This document shows positions 24,304 to 33,038 of a stretch of DNA of 64,000 nucleotides, one piece after another. The notes below the pieces were generated by a model. It saw only the letters and a program-made list of their open reading frames with translations, was not told the DNA's origin and ran no database searches. Source of the stretch: an uncultured Lachnospiraceae bacterium (GTDB taxonomy: Bacteria; Bacillota; Clostridia; Lachnospirales; Lachnospiraceae); NCBI GenBank assembly GCA_949878435.1, contig CATLAK010000002.1, positions 186,001-250,000 of the forward strand. The letters are read 5' to 3'. The position numbers and the translations under genes were made by a program. Every line of letters begins with the position of its first letter. The first letter of the stretch is position 1.

Positions 24304-24332
24304 TTGACAAATGTTATCATATATGATAACAT
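24304..24332 (+). promoter_or_regulatory. Promoter of the toxin-antitoxin operon with a 22-bp perfect palindromic operator
   Basis: A consensus -35 TTGACA (24304-24309) is followed after 17 bp by TAACAT (24327-24332) or a closer TATGAT. Positions 24311-24332 form a perfect palindrome: ATGTTATCAT, central AT, ATGATAACAT. It fills the spacer and -10, as expected for autorepression by the XRE antitoxin. Confidence 0.8.
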
Positions 24333-24349
24333 GATGACAGGCAAAGGAA

Positions 24350-24718
24350 GTGATTAAAATTATTGAATTAGATTTCTACATGAAAGAAAATGGCAAAATC
24401 CCAGTGCAGGATTTTTTATATTCACTTACTCCGAAACTAAGAGCCAAAGCTTTTAGTGATATTGAGTTATTAAAACAGTTAGGTACTGAATTGAGAGAGC
24501 CGTATGTAAAACCTATAAAAGGAAAAGATAATAAAGGTTTGTACGAATTGCGTATAAAGTTTTCAAGTGATATAGCAAGAATATTTTATTTTACATATTA
24601 TAACAATAAGTTTGTATTGCTTCATGGGTTTATTAAAAAGACCATGAAGACACCCGAGGGTGAAATAAAGAAAGCAAGAAAGTATATGGAAGATTATAAA
24701 AGGAGGTCTGAGTCATGA
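24350..24718 (+). CDS. RelE/HigB-family toxin (Gp49-like)
   Basis: 122 residues. Family hallmarks: IIELDFYMKENGKIPVQDFL, IELLKQLGTELREPYVKPIK, then GLYELRIKFSSDIARIFYF and FVLLHGFIKKTMKTPEGEI. The LyELRi...RifYf...llhgF.KK pattern is that of ribosome-dependent mRNA interferases of the HigB/Gp49 group. GTG start at 24350. The toxin gene precedes the antitoxin gene, the reversed order typical of higBA, and overlaps it in an ATGA arrangement. Cytoplasmic. Activity is not tested by sequence alone. Confidence 0.88.
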   Translation: MIKIIELDFYMKENGKIPVQDFLYSLTPKLRAKAFSDIELLKQLGTELREPYVKPIKGKDNKGLYELRIKFSSDIARIFYFTYYNNKFVLLHGFIKKTMKTPEGEIKKARKYMEDYKRRSES

Positions 24719-24999
24719 GTAAAGCAGGGATATCTTTTGAAGAAATGAAAATTGATATGCTCAAGGATGAAGAATTTAAAATAGAGTATGAAAAATTAAA
24801 GCCCAGATATGAAGCAATTGAACAGATCATAAGAGCAAGGAAAGAACAAAATATAACACAGGCAGAGCTTGCTAAAAGAGTAGGTACACAGAAAAGTAAT
24901 ATTTCCAGATTGGAAAGCGGAAATTATAACCCTAGTTTGGATTTTCTTGCAAAAGTAGCGGAATCACTTGGAAAAAAAATATCTGTGACGTTAAATTAG
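24715..24999 (+). CDS. XRE-family antitoxin (HigA-like)
   Basis: 94 residues. HTH_3 domain in the C-terminal half: IIRARKEQNITQAELAKRVG, then TQKSNISRLESGNYNPSLDF. The N-terminal 40 residues (FEEMKIDMLKDEEFKIEYEK) are of the kind that wrap the cognate toxin. Translationally coupled to the toxin. It should neutralise the toxin and repress the operon through the palindrome at 24311-24332. Confidence 0.9.
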   Translation: MSKAGISFEEMKIDMLKDEEFKIEYEKLKPRYEAIEQIIRARKEQNITQAELAKRVGTQKSNISRLESGNYNPSLDFLAKVAESLGKKISVTLN

Positions 25000-25037
25000 A
25001 ATGAGGGGTTAAAAAATAGGATGATATCAGGGCAGCT

Positions 25038-25742
25038 TTAAAAATGCAGCCTTCTCCGCACAGCATCGCGAAGTCTCCTCCTTGATAACACGGTAATCAA
25101 AAGGATAGCAATCACACTGCACACGGTGAGCACCACGGCAGACCAGGTCAGTCTTAATGCGGTGTCAAAATAATGATGAATTAAAAGCTCGATTCCCACA
25201 CACAAAAGCGCCGCCTCGGCAAAGAAGTACAAAGCGGTGGTGATGAAAGAAACAGGGAAAGAACGCAGCAGCAGGGCAAAAATCTCCACCAATATAGTGA
25301 CCAGCAGCAGGATTGGCAGGGCAAGCCCAAGGAACCATTCTGTGGATGCGGTGTTGAAGGTAATCATATATAGATAGAACCCCACAGCGATCCCGTCGAA
25401 CAAAAGAGAGATATAGATGGGGAGCTTCGTATAGATCACCGCAGGAAAAATCAGCACAAATAGGAGCAGGCAGGCTCCGATAATGAAAAGGGACCACATA
25501 TTTCCCGAAAAGACAAAAAGATTTAAAAGCAGACAGCTTATGGATGTGGCAATCAGGACGATACTGCTTAGGATTGCCAGATCCTTTCTCTTTACCACAT
25601 CAACCTGCCCCCGCTGCTTAGAATAGGGGGAGGTCTTTTTCTTATCATATAATTCCTTGGGATTAATAACAGGTGTATTGCAAAGGGGACACTCCGTAAG
25701 GGATGGCTCTAACTTCACACCGCAATTGACACAGTAAGACAT
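25038..25742 (-). CDS. Zinc-ribbon membrane protein (DUF6320-like)
   Basis: 234 residues. An N-terminal zinc ribbon (CVNCG at 4-8 and CPLCN at 18-22) precedes a charged linker and six or so hydrophobic helices, ending in an Arg-rich tail (SRRRLRDAVRRRLHF). This zinc ribbon plus six-helix pattern matches what I recall as DUF6320. Function unknown. It follows the acyltransferase gene by 31 bases and is presumably co-transcribed with it; a third gene of the set, the esterase, is divergent. Confidence 0.75.
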   Translation of the reverse strand: MSYCVNCGVKLEPSLTECPLCNTPVINPKELYDKKKTSPYSKQRGQVDVVKRKDLAILSSIVLIATSISCLLLNLFVFSGNMWSLFIIGACLLLFVLIFPAVIYTKLPIYISLLFDGIAVGFYLYMITFNTASTEWFLGLALPILLLVTILVEIFALLLRSFPVSFITTALYFFAEAALLCVGIELLIHHYFDTALRLTWSAVVLTVCSVIAILLITVLSRRRLRDAVRRRLHF

Positions 25743-25773
25743 AACAGATTCCTTTCTTTCAATCAGGATTTGG

Positions 25774-27150
25774 CTAATGGGATAAAGATTCCTGCAGGCT
25801 CTCCCGGTTGCTCTCTATCGTTACATGAATGCCGTCCTCCACCAGCTTCCTGAAAAAGTACCGCTCCACATCCGTTTCCATGATGTTGCTTGCGAAATTG
25901 ATGGTCAGCGCATCTTCAAAGCTGATGATGGCGCAGTTGGTGCGGGAGGAAAAGGGCTGCCCCATATAAATATCGAAGCGCTCGATATACGGCTTCATAT
26001 CTTCGGGAACCTTCAGCGCACCCATATTGGTAAGCCCGGCAGAAGAATTTTTATCCTGAACCCGGGTATAGAACTGCCTGACCACGAAATCTTTTACGAA
26101 AAGCGGTACCACTCGGATGAAGGGATTGCGCTGGGTGCTGGCATTGGTAGTGATATCTCCCCGCAGAAACTTTTCGTTAATATAATAACGCATGTAATTA
26201 TGAACCTGCTTCACAATCTCTTCAAAAGAATATTCACCCAGCCTTGGATCGATGGAAGGATATACCATGGTGATGAAATTCCGCAGCGTCTTGGAAGGGA
26301 AAAAGCGGCGCAGATTCACAGGCATGGCTATCTTGACAGGACGCAGCTTCAAATGCCATTCACTCTGCTGCTTTTTGAGAAGCGCATAGAGAAGCACCGA
26401 ATTCAGGTATTCCGTGATAGTAGCGTCATACTTTTTGGCAACCTCCAGCACTTCCCTTACAGACATAATGCCGTCAATAATATTAAAAGTATAAAAAGGT
26501 TCCCTAGTGCCCCTCACACGGTAAGTCTTTTCCCCGGGACGGGGCGGACATACCTTGGCATTGGCATACCGCATATAAGCATCTTCCAATTCTTCCGGGT
26601 CAGGCGTCCCATTCACATCAAGGACGAAACCGCCGCTGGAAACCGAATGCCCCAGCAGCCTTAGATAAACGGCTGTGATCGTCTGCAGCACACACATCCC
26701 GCCGGTGCCGTCCCCAAGACAATGATGGGCTTCCAGAGAAATCCTCCGGTCATAATAATAAACCCGCAGAAGATAACGATTCCCAGCCTTAAAAGGCATA
26801 GGCATACAAAAATTACGGATATCCTTCTGAACAAAAGGACCAGGACGATTGTTGGGCTCCAAATACCGCCAAAACAAGCCCTTGCGGATCGCCGTCTTAT
26901 ACGTAGGAAAGCGTTTAAGCGCGATATCCACCGCCTGCTGAAGCACATCCGGCTGAACCTCCTCCTTCAGGACCACCGACAACCGATAAACCGAGGAAAA
27001 ATCCCTGCGCTGCAAAGTAGGATAAACAATCGCCGACAAATCCAGCTTATACCACACCTTAGGATCTCTATGCGCCCGCCTTCTTGAAGCGTTACTAGTG
27101 TTATTTAATTGCCTTTCAGCCTTTTTGACTGCATGATTTCCTTTTTCCAA
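25774..27150 (-). CDS. Condensation-fold acyltransferase (alcohol acetyltransferase-like)
   Basis: 458 residues. The active-site motif HHCLGDG (His142, His143, Asp147, Gly148) is the HHxxxDG of the CoA-dependent acyltransferase / NRPS condensation superfamily, and the downstream half has the usual second subdomain (ITMVYPSIDPRLGEYSFEEI, then SSAGLTNMGALKVPEDMKPY). It would transfer an acyl group from CoA or a carrier to an alcohol or amine. Substrates cannot be predicted. Linked with a zinc-ribbon membrane protein and a divergent HSL esterase, so an acyl-ester envelope or lipid modification is possible (inference). Confidence 0.75.
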   Translation of the reverse strand: MEKGNHAVKKAERQLNNTSNASRRRAHRDPKVWYKLDLSAIVYPTLQRRDFSSVYRLSVVLKEEVQPDVLQQAVDIALKRFPTYKTAIRKGLFWRYLEPNNRPGPFVQKDIRNFCMPMPFKAGNRYLLRVYYYDRRISLEAHHCLGDGTGGMCVLQTITAVYLRLLGHSVSSGGFVLDVNGTPDPEELEDAYMRYANAKVCPPRPGEKTYRVRGTREPFYTFNIIDGIMSVREVLEVAKKYDATITEYLNSVLLYALLKKQQSEWHLKLRPVKIAMPVNLRRFFPSKTLRNFITMVYPSIDPRLGEYSFEEIVKQVHNYMRYYINEKFLRGDITTNASTQRNPFIRVVPLFVKDFVVRQFYTRVQDKNSSAGLTNMGALKVPEDMKPYIERFDIYMGQPFSSRTNCAIISFEDALTINFASNIMETDVERYFFRKLVEDGIHVTIESNRESLQESLSH

Positions 27151-27225
27151 TGTAAAATCCTATTCCCGACAAACAACTTGCACATTCACCCATCTAACGC
27201 TGAATGTTCCCTAATTTCTTGTATT

Positions 27226-27231
27226 AGTATA
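27226..27231 (-). promoter_or_regulatory. Extended -10 promoter of the acyltransferase operon
   Basis: Minus strand TGG then TATACT (plus-strand AGTATA, 27226-27231), with TTAACA 19 bases upstream as a weak -35. About 75 bases before the acyltransferase ATG. Confidence 0.5.
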
Positions 27232-27308
27232 CCACAAAATTCTTAAAATGTGTTAAAATAAAGCAATCGTTTGTGGAACACGTTTCTATTCTTTGGCGGT
27301 CGGAGGAC

Positions 27309-27447
27309 GCTCAAACCGGATTGATATTCCAACGTCGCCGCGCTCTCGCTCATTAAAAAACGTAGCAGGTGCTAAGCTCGTGAAAGACCTCGCTAAGCGC
27401 TGACGTTTTTTAAAGGGCTCCTTTTGGAATATCAATCCGGTTTGAGC
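27309..27447. repeat. 139-bp nested inverted-repeat element E1
   Basis: Outer arms of 24 bp (27309-27332 and 27424-27447) are perfect inverted copies, beginning GCTCAAACCGGATTG. A second, perfect 11-bp pair TTAAAAAACGT (27353-27363) and ACGTTTTTTAA (27403-27413) is nested inside; the 39-base centre contains GCTAAGC twice. No coding capacity, no flanking target duplication seen. MITE or structured RNA. Confidence 0.85.
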
Positions 27448-27572
27448 TGTGCACTGGCTGCCTCACAAAATAACCAGAACGTTATTAACTATGCAATTGA
27501 ATGCTACATTTATTAACGTTCGCGTAAATAGTGTACCGCATATTTTTATGGACGATATGTAGTGGGTAGGAA

Positions 27573-27864
27573 GGACTGGGCGGGGAGGAGGGATGTGGGG
27601 AGGCGGGTAGAAGAGATAATGGCTGTTGCGGGAGCTTGGGGAAGCAATTAGAAGGACTTAGCATCCCAGTGAGTAACCAGCAATCCGCGGACAGGACGTC
27701 CGCGGAAGGTGTGGCTTGACCATGGATGGTCAAACACACCGTTTGCGTCAACAATTGAATACCTAACAATGGGATGCTTAGCCCTTCTTATTGCTGCACA
27801 CAGTCCCGCAACAGCCATTATCTCTTCTACCCGCCTCCCCACATCCCTCCTCCCCGCCCAGTCC
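27573..27864 (+). repeat. Giant fold-back element E2 (292 bp)
   Basis: Arms 27573-27633 and 27804-27864 are perfect 61-bp inverted copies; pairing resumes at 27643-27668 with 27770-27795 (23 of 26). The 101-base core holds a simple hairpin (CCGCGGAC, loop AGGAC, GTCCGCGG; 27685-27705) and a compound hairpin (GGTGTG/CACACC enclosing TTGACCA, loop TGGA, TGGTCAA; 27708-27740). It fills the space upstream of the esterase ribosome site. With E1 it accounts for most of the 767-bp gap between acyltransferase and esterase; no gene is seen there. Confidence 0.9.
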
Positions 27865-27917
27865 CCCTCGTTAACCAATACTTATACATCACTCATACAT
27901 ATAAATTCGGAGGAATT

Positions 27918-28847
27918 ATGGCAATTAGTACGAGAAAAACACATAGTAGGAAAAAGGACCCAGAAGCAAGAAACCAGAACATGATGGCAATGATCCGAAA
28001 GGTCCACGGCATCATTGAAAACCCCGACCTTGAAAAACACCGCCAGTCCCAGGACCATGTAGGCGCCCTTTTGGGAAATTCCAAGGATATTTTAATCCGC
28101 AGCGTGGATATTCAGGGGATGATGGGAGAGTGGGTATCTGTGAACCGCGCCCATATGAAAAAATATATTATACTCTATTGTCATGGCGGCGGTTATTCTA
28201 CGGGGAGCAGCCTTTATGCAAGAACGCTCACCACAAAGCTTGCATCCAGCACTTCCATGGACGTGCTCTGCTTCGATTACCGTTTGGCGCCGGAAAATCC
28301 CTATCCCGCGGCAGCCCAAGATGCCATGAAGGCGTGGAATTATCTTATGCTTTTAGGGTATGGGGCGAGGGACGTGATTATTGCAGGCGACTCTGCCGGC
28401 GGCAATATGGCGTTATCTCTTGTGCTCAAATTGAAGGAGGAGGGACGGCTCCTTCCCAGAGGATTGGTGCTCATGTCCCCGTGGACAGATCTTACTTCTT
28501 CGGGCAAGACCCACCAGACAAGGGCGGAGGTGGACCCAGTCCTTGATGCCGCTTATCTGGATCGTATGATCAAGGGATATGCGGAAGAAATTGATTTGAA
28601 AGATCCTATGATCTCTCCGCTGTTTGGAGATTTTACAGGATTTCCGCCTACCTATATTCAGGTGGGGGACAATGAGATTCTGCTTTCCGATTCCACCATG
28701 CTGCACAAAAAGATGGTGCAGGAAAATGTATCTGTAAAGCTGGATGTGTTCAAAGGCATGTGGCATGTATTCCAGATGTCTCCCTTAAAGACCGCTTATG
28801 ATGCCATGGATAAAAATGCAGAATTTATTTATGATATCTGCCGTTAG
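27918..28847 (+). CDS. Alpha/beta hydrolase, HSL-type esterase
   Basis: 309 residues from the ATG at 27918, which has CGGAGGA at 27908-27914; longer readings run back into the fold-back element and are not credible. Oxyanion-hole motif YCHGGGYSTGS, nucleophile elbow GDSAGG, catalytic Asp in VGDNEILLSDS and His in GMWHVF, all in hormone-sensitive-lipase order. No signal peptide, so cytoplasmic. It should hydrolyse short-chain acyl esters. Divergent from the acyltransferase, suggesting a paired make/break role on acyl esters (inference). Confidence 0.88.
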   Translation: MAISTRKTHSRKKDPEARNQNMMAMIRKVHGIIENPDLEKHRQSQDHVGALLGNSKDILIRSVDIQGMMGEWVSVNRAHMKKYIILYCHGGGYSTGSSLYARTLTTKLASSTSMDVLCFDYRLAPENPYPAAAQDAMKAWNYLMLLGYGARDVIIAGDSAGGNMALSLVLKLKEEGRLLPRGLVLMSPWTDLTSSGKTHQTRAEVDPVLDAAYLDRMIKGYAEEIDLKDPMISPLFGDFTGFPPTYIQVGDNEILLSDSTMLHKKMVQENVSVKLDVFKGMWHVFQMSPLKTAYDAMDKNAEFIYDICR

Positions 28848-28946
28848 AAACTGACTTTGTTTTTTGAAGATAAAAAAAGGATTTGATAAATTTGTGCCGA
28901 ATAATGATAGTAGGAAGTTCTTTGAGCGAAAGATCAGGAGCCGCAA

Positions 28947-29951
28947 ATGAATATACGAGAGAATCTAGAACAGCTTGAAATGGAATATCTAAGTCCTCAT
29001 GCTGCCCACAGCAGGGATTCAAAGGGCAGGATGCGCATGGAGGAGCAGTGTGACATCCGTCCTGTTTATCAGAGGGACAGGGACAGGATTCTGCATTCCA
29101 AGTCTTTTAGAAGGCTGAAGGATAAGACCCAGGTGTTCTTATCGCCGGAGGGAGATCATTACAGGACCAGGCTGACCCATACCCTCGAGGTTTCCCAGAA
29201 TGCCAGGACCATTGCCAAGGCGCTTCGGATGAATGAAGATCTGGTGGAGGCGATTGCTTTGGGGCATGATCTGGGGCATACGCCTTTCGGGCATGCGGGA
29301 GAGCGGGCATTAAATGCAGTGTGTCCCTATGGATTCTGTCACAGCGACCAGAGCGTGCGCACGGTGGATTTGCTGGAAAAGGGGGGACAGGGACTGAACC
29401 TTACCATGGAGGTGAGGGACGGCATCCGAAATCACCAGACCAAGGGGATGCCTTCCACGCTGGAGGGGCGGATTGTCCGTTTTTCTGATAAGATTGCCTA
29501 TATCCATCATGATATGGATGATGCCATAAGGGCAGGAATCTTAAAAGAATCGGATGTGCCTAAGGAGATAGGCGATGTGATCGGCTATACCACGGGGGAA
29601 AGGCTGGATCATTTTATCCATGATCTGGTTACTACCAGCTACGGCAAGGATGACATACAGATGTCGGAGGCGGTGGCGGAGGCGATGAAAAAGCTTCGTC
29701 GGTTCATGTTTGAACGGGTTTATCAGAACAAGGAAGCCAAGAGCGAAGAGGGAAAGGCAGAAATGCTGGTTCAGACCCTCTACAGTTATTACAGGCATCA
29801 TCTTGAGCGTCTTCCGGCGGATTATATCAATCTGGTGAAGCGCGGGGAGCCGGAAGAAATGGTGGTGTGCGACTACATAGGCGCTATGACGGACCGTTTT
29901 GCCATAGCCCAATATGAGGAGATTTATATCCCCAAATCCTGGCACGGTTAA
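28947..29951 (+). CDS. dgt: Deoxyguanosinetriphosphate triphosphohydrolase-like HD-domain protein
   Basis: 334 residues. N-terminal YQRDRDRILHSKSFRRLKDK leads into the HD metal site: RTRLTHTLEVSQ (first His) and ALGHDLGHTPFGHAGE (HD pair), with SDKIAYIHHDMDDAI further on carrying the final Asp. Hydrolyses dNTPs to nucleoside and triphosphate in the canonical family. It precedes dnaG and rpoD on the same strand by 39 bases, the usual Clostridia order, so it likely belongs to the same macromolecular-synthesis operon. Confidence 0.92.
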   Translation: MNIRENLEQLEMEYLSPHAAHSRDSKGRMRMEEQCDIRPVYQRDRDRILHSKSFRRLKDKTQVFLSPEGDHYRTRLTHTLEVSQNARTIAKALRMNEDLVEAIALGHDLGHTPFGHAGERALNAVCPYGFCHSDQSVRTVDLLEKGGQGLNLTMEVRDGIRNHQTKGMPSTLEGRIVRFSDKIAYIHHDMDDAIRAGILKESDVPKEIGDVIGYTTGERLDHFIHDLVTTSYGKDDIQMSEAVAEAMKKLRRFMFERVYQNKEAKSEEGKAEMLVQTLYSYYRHHLERLPADYINLVKRGEPEEMVVCDYIGAMTDRFAIAQYEEIYIPKSWHG

Positions 29952-29990
29952 GACCGCGCCGTTTGCAAGGAAGACGCGTGGAGGAGGAAT

Positions 29991-31763
29991 ATGTATTATC
30001 CTGACGAGTTGGTTGAAGAAGTACGCATGAAAAGTGATATCGTAGATGTCATTTCAGGATATGTCAAGATACAAAAAAAGGGAAGCAGCTATTTTGGGCT
30101 ATGCCCCTTTCATAATGAAAAATCACCCTCCTTTTCCGTTTCTCAGGGGAAGCAGATGTATTATTGCTTTGGCTGCGGGGCAGGAGGAAATGTGTTTACC
30201 TTCCTTATGGAATATGAGAATTATTCTTTTCCGGAGGCGGTGAAGGCGCTTGCCGAGCGAGCCGGCGTCAACCTTCCCGAGGCGGAATATAATGAGGAGG
30301 CAAGGAAAAAGGAGAGCCGCCGGACAAAGCTGTTGGAAGTGAACAAAGAGGCGGCAAAATACTTTTTTTACCAGCTGCGGCGCGGGCAGGGACAGGCAGG
30401 TTATCAGTATCTGAAAAAAAGGCAGCTTTCGGACGAGACCATCCATAAATTCGGATTGGGATTTGCAAATGTGACCAGTGATGACCTCACCAGATATCTG
30501 AAAAGCAAAGGCTATGAGGACAAGCTGATACAGGAAGCGGGACTTGCCACTTTTGATGAAAAATACGGGATGCACGACAAATTTTGGAACCGTGTCATGT
30601 TTCCCATTCAGGATATCAACCACAGAGTGATCGGATTCGGAGGACGGGTGATGGGAGATGCCAAGCCCAAATACCTGAACTCTCCTGAAACCATGATATT
30701 TGATAAGAGCAGGAATCTGTACGGGCTGAATTTTGCAAGGACAGCCCGCACCAACAACATTATCCTGTGTGAAGGCTATATGGATGTGATCGCCATGCAC
30801 CAGGCAGGCTTTACCCAGGCGGCGGCGTCCCTTGGAACGGCCTTTACGGCGGGGCAGGCAAATCTTCTGCGGCGGTATGTGCAGGAAGTGATTCTTGCCT
30901 ATGACAGCGACGGTGCAGGCGTAAACGCAGCCCTTCGTGCAATCGGGATTTTAAAAGAAGTGGGACTTACGGGAAAGGTGCTGAACTTAGAGCCCTATAA
31001 GGATCCGGATGAGTTCATAAAGAATTTAGGACAGGACGCCTTCAAGGAACGGATCAAGCAGGCGGAGAACAGCTTTTTCTTTGAACTGCGCATGCTGCAG
31101 AAAGACTATGATTTAAATGATCCCGAATCAAAGACCAGGTTCCACCGGGAAATCGCCAAAAAGCTGTGCGGATTTTCGGAAGAGGTGGAACGGGAGAACT
31201 ACATTGAGGCGGTGGCGCAGAAATATCACATCGGCTTTGACAACCTGCGAAAGCTGGTGGTTTCCTATGCATCACAGACAGGGCTTGCCGCACCGGCAGT
31301 AAGACCCAAATCGGGGATTCAGAAGAAAAATGATCCAAAGGAAAATCTCAAGAAACCCCAAAAACTTCTGCTGACCTGGCTCGTGGAGGAGCCCGGGGTA
31401 TATCAGAAGATCAAAAAATATATCTCCCCCAGTGACTTTACGGAGGATTTATATAAAAAAATTGCCGAAAAGCTTTTTGCAGATCTGGAAAGCGGCTCTA
31501 TTAACCCGGCGGCAATCATCAGTCTTTTTACAGACGAAGAGCAGCAGCGTGAGGCAGCCAGCGTGTTCAATACGAAATTGGCGCTTTTGAACACCAGGGC
31601 GGATCAGGAAAAGGCATTCCACGATATCGTGGTGGCAGTGAAGCGGAACAGCCTTGAGTATTTCTCATCCCAGCTTGGGACGGATGTTCTGGCGCTTGGT
31701 CAGGTGATCGAAGGGAAAAAAGCGCTGGAAGAACTTAGCAAAACGCATATTTCCCTGGATTAA
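29991..31763 (+). CDS. dnaG: DNA primase
   Basis: 590 residues. CHC2 zinc finger at the N-terminus (CPFHNEKSPSF with YYCFGCGAGGNVFTF), the RNA-polymerase core with the toprim motif ILCEGYMDVIAMHQ and the metal-binding DSDGAG, and a C-terminal helicase-interaction domain from about residue 440. Makes RNA primers for replication. AGGAGG precedes the ATG. It is followed by rpoD after 48 bases. Confidence 0.96.
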   Translation: MYYPDELVEEVRMKSDIVDVISGYVKIQKKGSSYFGLCPFHNEKSPSFSVSQGKQMYYCFGCGAGGNVFTFLMEYENYSFPEAVKALAERAGVNLPEAEYNEEARKKESRRTKLLEVNKEAAKYFFYQLRRGQGQAGYQYLKKRQLSDETIHKFGLGFANVTSDDLTRYLKSKGYEDKLIQEAGLATFDEKYGMHDKFWNRVMFPIQDINHRVIGFGGRVMGDAKPKYLNSPETMIFDKSRNLYGLNFARTARTNNIILCEGYMDVIAMHQAGFTQAAASLGTAFTAGQANLLRRYVQEVILAYDSDGAGVNAALRAIGILKEVGLTGKVLNLEPYKDPDEFIKNLGQDAFKERIKQAENSFFFELRMLQKDYDLNDPESKTRFHREIAKKLCGFSEEVERENYIEAVAQKYHIGFDNLRKLVVSYASQTGLAAPAVRPKSGIQKKNDPKENLKKPQKLLLTWLVEEPGVYQKIKKYISPSDFTEDLYKKIAEKLFADLESGSINPAAIISLFTDEEQQREAASVFNTKLALLNTRADQEKAFHDIVVAVKRNSLEYFSSQLGTDVLALGQVIEGKKALEELSKTHISLD

Positions 31764-31811
31764 GGCTAATAATGGTAATGTTTATAAAGTTAGGAAGGAC
31801 GGAAAACCAGA

Positions 31812-33038
31812 ATGGATGAAAACACACAGGCAAAGTTTGACGAGAAGCTGAATGGGCTTTTAGCAGTTGCCAAAAAGAAAAAGAACGTTTTGGAATATCA
31901 GGAAATCGTGGATTACTTTGCTGATGTTCCGATGGGCGAAGAACAATTTGAAAAAATATTAGAGACACTTGAGCAAAATAACGTGGATGTTCTTCGGATT
32001 ACAGAGGTGGATGATGTTGATGACGAAGAGATTATTCTTTCGGAAGAGGACGAAGTAGACGTTGAGAACATCGACCTATCTGTTCCTGAAGGAATCAGCA
32101 TTGAAGATCCTGTCAGGATGTACTTAAAGGAAATCGGCAAGGTTCCCCTTTTAAGTGCAGAGGAAGAGATTGAGCTTGCCCAGAAAATGGAGGCGGGTGC
32201 CGTTGGCAAGGAAAAAATTGCTGTTTTGGAAAAAAGATTAGACAATGTGGACGAGGCGGAGGCGGAAGAACTGCGCCAGGAAATCAGAAATCTGCAGAGG
32301 GATGTAGATTTAGGAGATGAGGCGAAAAAGCGTCTGGCAGAGGCAAACTTGCGTCTGGTGGTCAGCATTGCCAAAAGATATGTGGGCAGGGGCATGCTTT
32401 TCCTTGATTTGATTCAGGAGGGGAACCTTGGTCTGATCAAAGCAGTTGAAAAATTCGATTATTGTAAAGGTTTTAAGTTTTCTACTTATGCAACCTGGTG
32501 GATCCGTCAGGCGATTACCAGGGCGATTGCCGACCAGGCAAGAACCATACGTATCCCTGTGCATATGGTAGAGACAATCAATAAACTGATCCGTGTCAGC
32601 AGACAGCTTTTGCAGGAATTAGGGCGTGAACCTACCCCGGAGGAGATTGCAGAGGAAATGAACCTGCCTGTTGAACGTGTGCGTGAAATTTTAAAAATCT
32701 CCCAGGAACCTGTTTCACTGGAAACGCCTATTGGCGAGGAGGAGGATTCTCATCTTGGAGACTTCATACAGGATGACAATGTACCTGTTCCGGCGGATGC
32801 AGCGGCATTTACGCTGCTTAAGGAACAGCTGGTAGAAGTTTTGGGAACTCTTACCGAGAGGGAACAGAAGGTGCTGCGGTTAAGGTTTGGGCTCGACGAT
32901 GGAAGAGCAAGGACGTTAGAAGAGGTAGGCAAGGAATTTAATGTGACCAGGGAGCGTATCAGGCAGATAGAGGCAAAGGCGCTCCGCAAGCTGCGTCATC
33001 CAAGCAGAAGCAGGAAATTAAAGGACTATTTGGATTGA
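31812..33038 (+). CDS. rpoD: RNA polymerase primary sigma factor (sigma-A)
   Basis: 408 residues. An acidic region 1.1 precedes region 1.2 ([20 protein letters not shown]), region 2 ([20 protein letters not shown], then [20 protein letters not shown]), region 3 ([13 protein letters not shown]) and region 4 ([20 protein letters not shown]). The -10 and -35 recognition residues match the Bacillus/Clostridium SigA pattern. Its stop TGA overlaps the start of trmK (TGATG), so the downstream gene is translationally coupled. Confidence 0.97.
   Translation: MDENTQAKFDEKLNGLLAVAKKKKNVLEYQEIVDYFADVPMGEEQFEKILETLEQNNVDVLRITEVDDVDDEEIILSEEDEVDVENIDLSVPEGISIEDPVRMYLKEIGKVPLLSAEEEIELAQKMEAGAVGKEKIAVLEKRLDNVDEAEAEELRQEIRNLQRDVDLGDEAKKRLAEANLRLVVSIAKRYVGRGMLFLDLIQEGNLGLIKAVEKFDYCKGFKFSTYATWWIRQAITRAIADQARTIRIPVHMVETINKLIRVSRQLLQELGREPTPEEIAEEMNLPVERVREILKISQEPVSLETPIGEEEDSHLGDFIQDDNVPVPADAAAFTLLKEQLVEVLGTLTEREQKVLRLRFGLDDGRARTLEEVGKEFNVTRERIRQIEAKALRKLRHPSRSRKLKDYLD

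Noticed and set aside
24311-24332. Palindrome read as a terminator for the preceding gene
   Set aside because: It is AT-rich, lacks a loop and T run, and lies inside a consensus promoter; a true terminator is at 24244-24277.
27648-27984. Open frames over the E2 element, including a longer N-terminus for the esterase
   Set aside because: The extension is low-complexity Pro/Ser sequence from the repeat arm; the ATG at 27918 has a strong ribosome site and begins a normal esterase.
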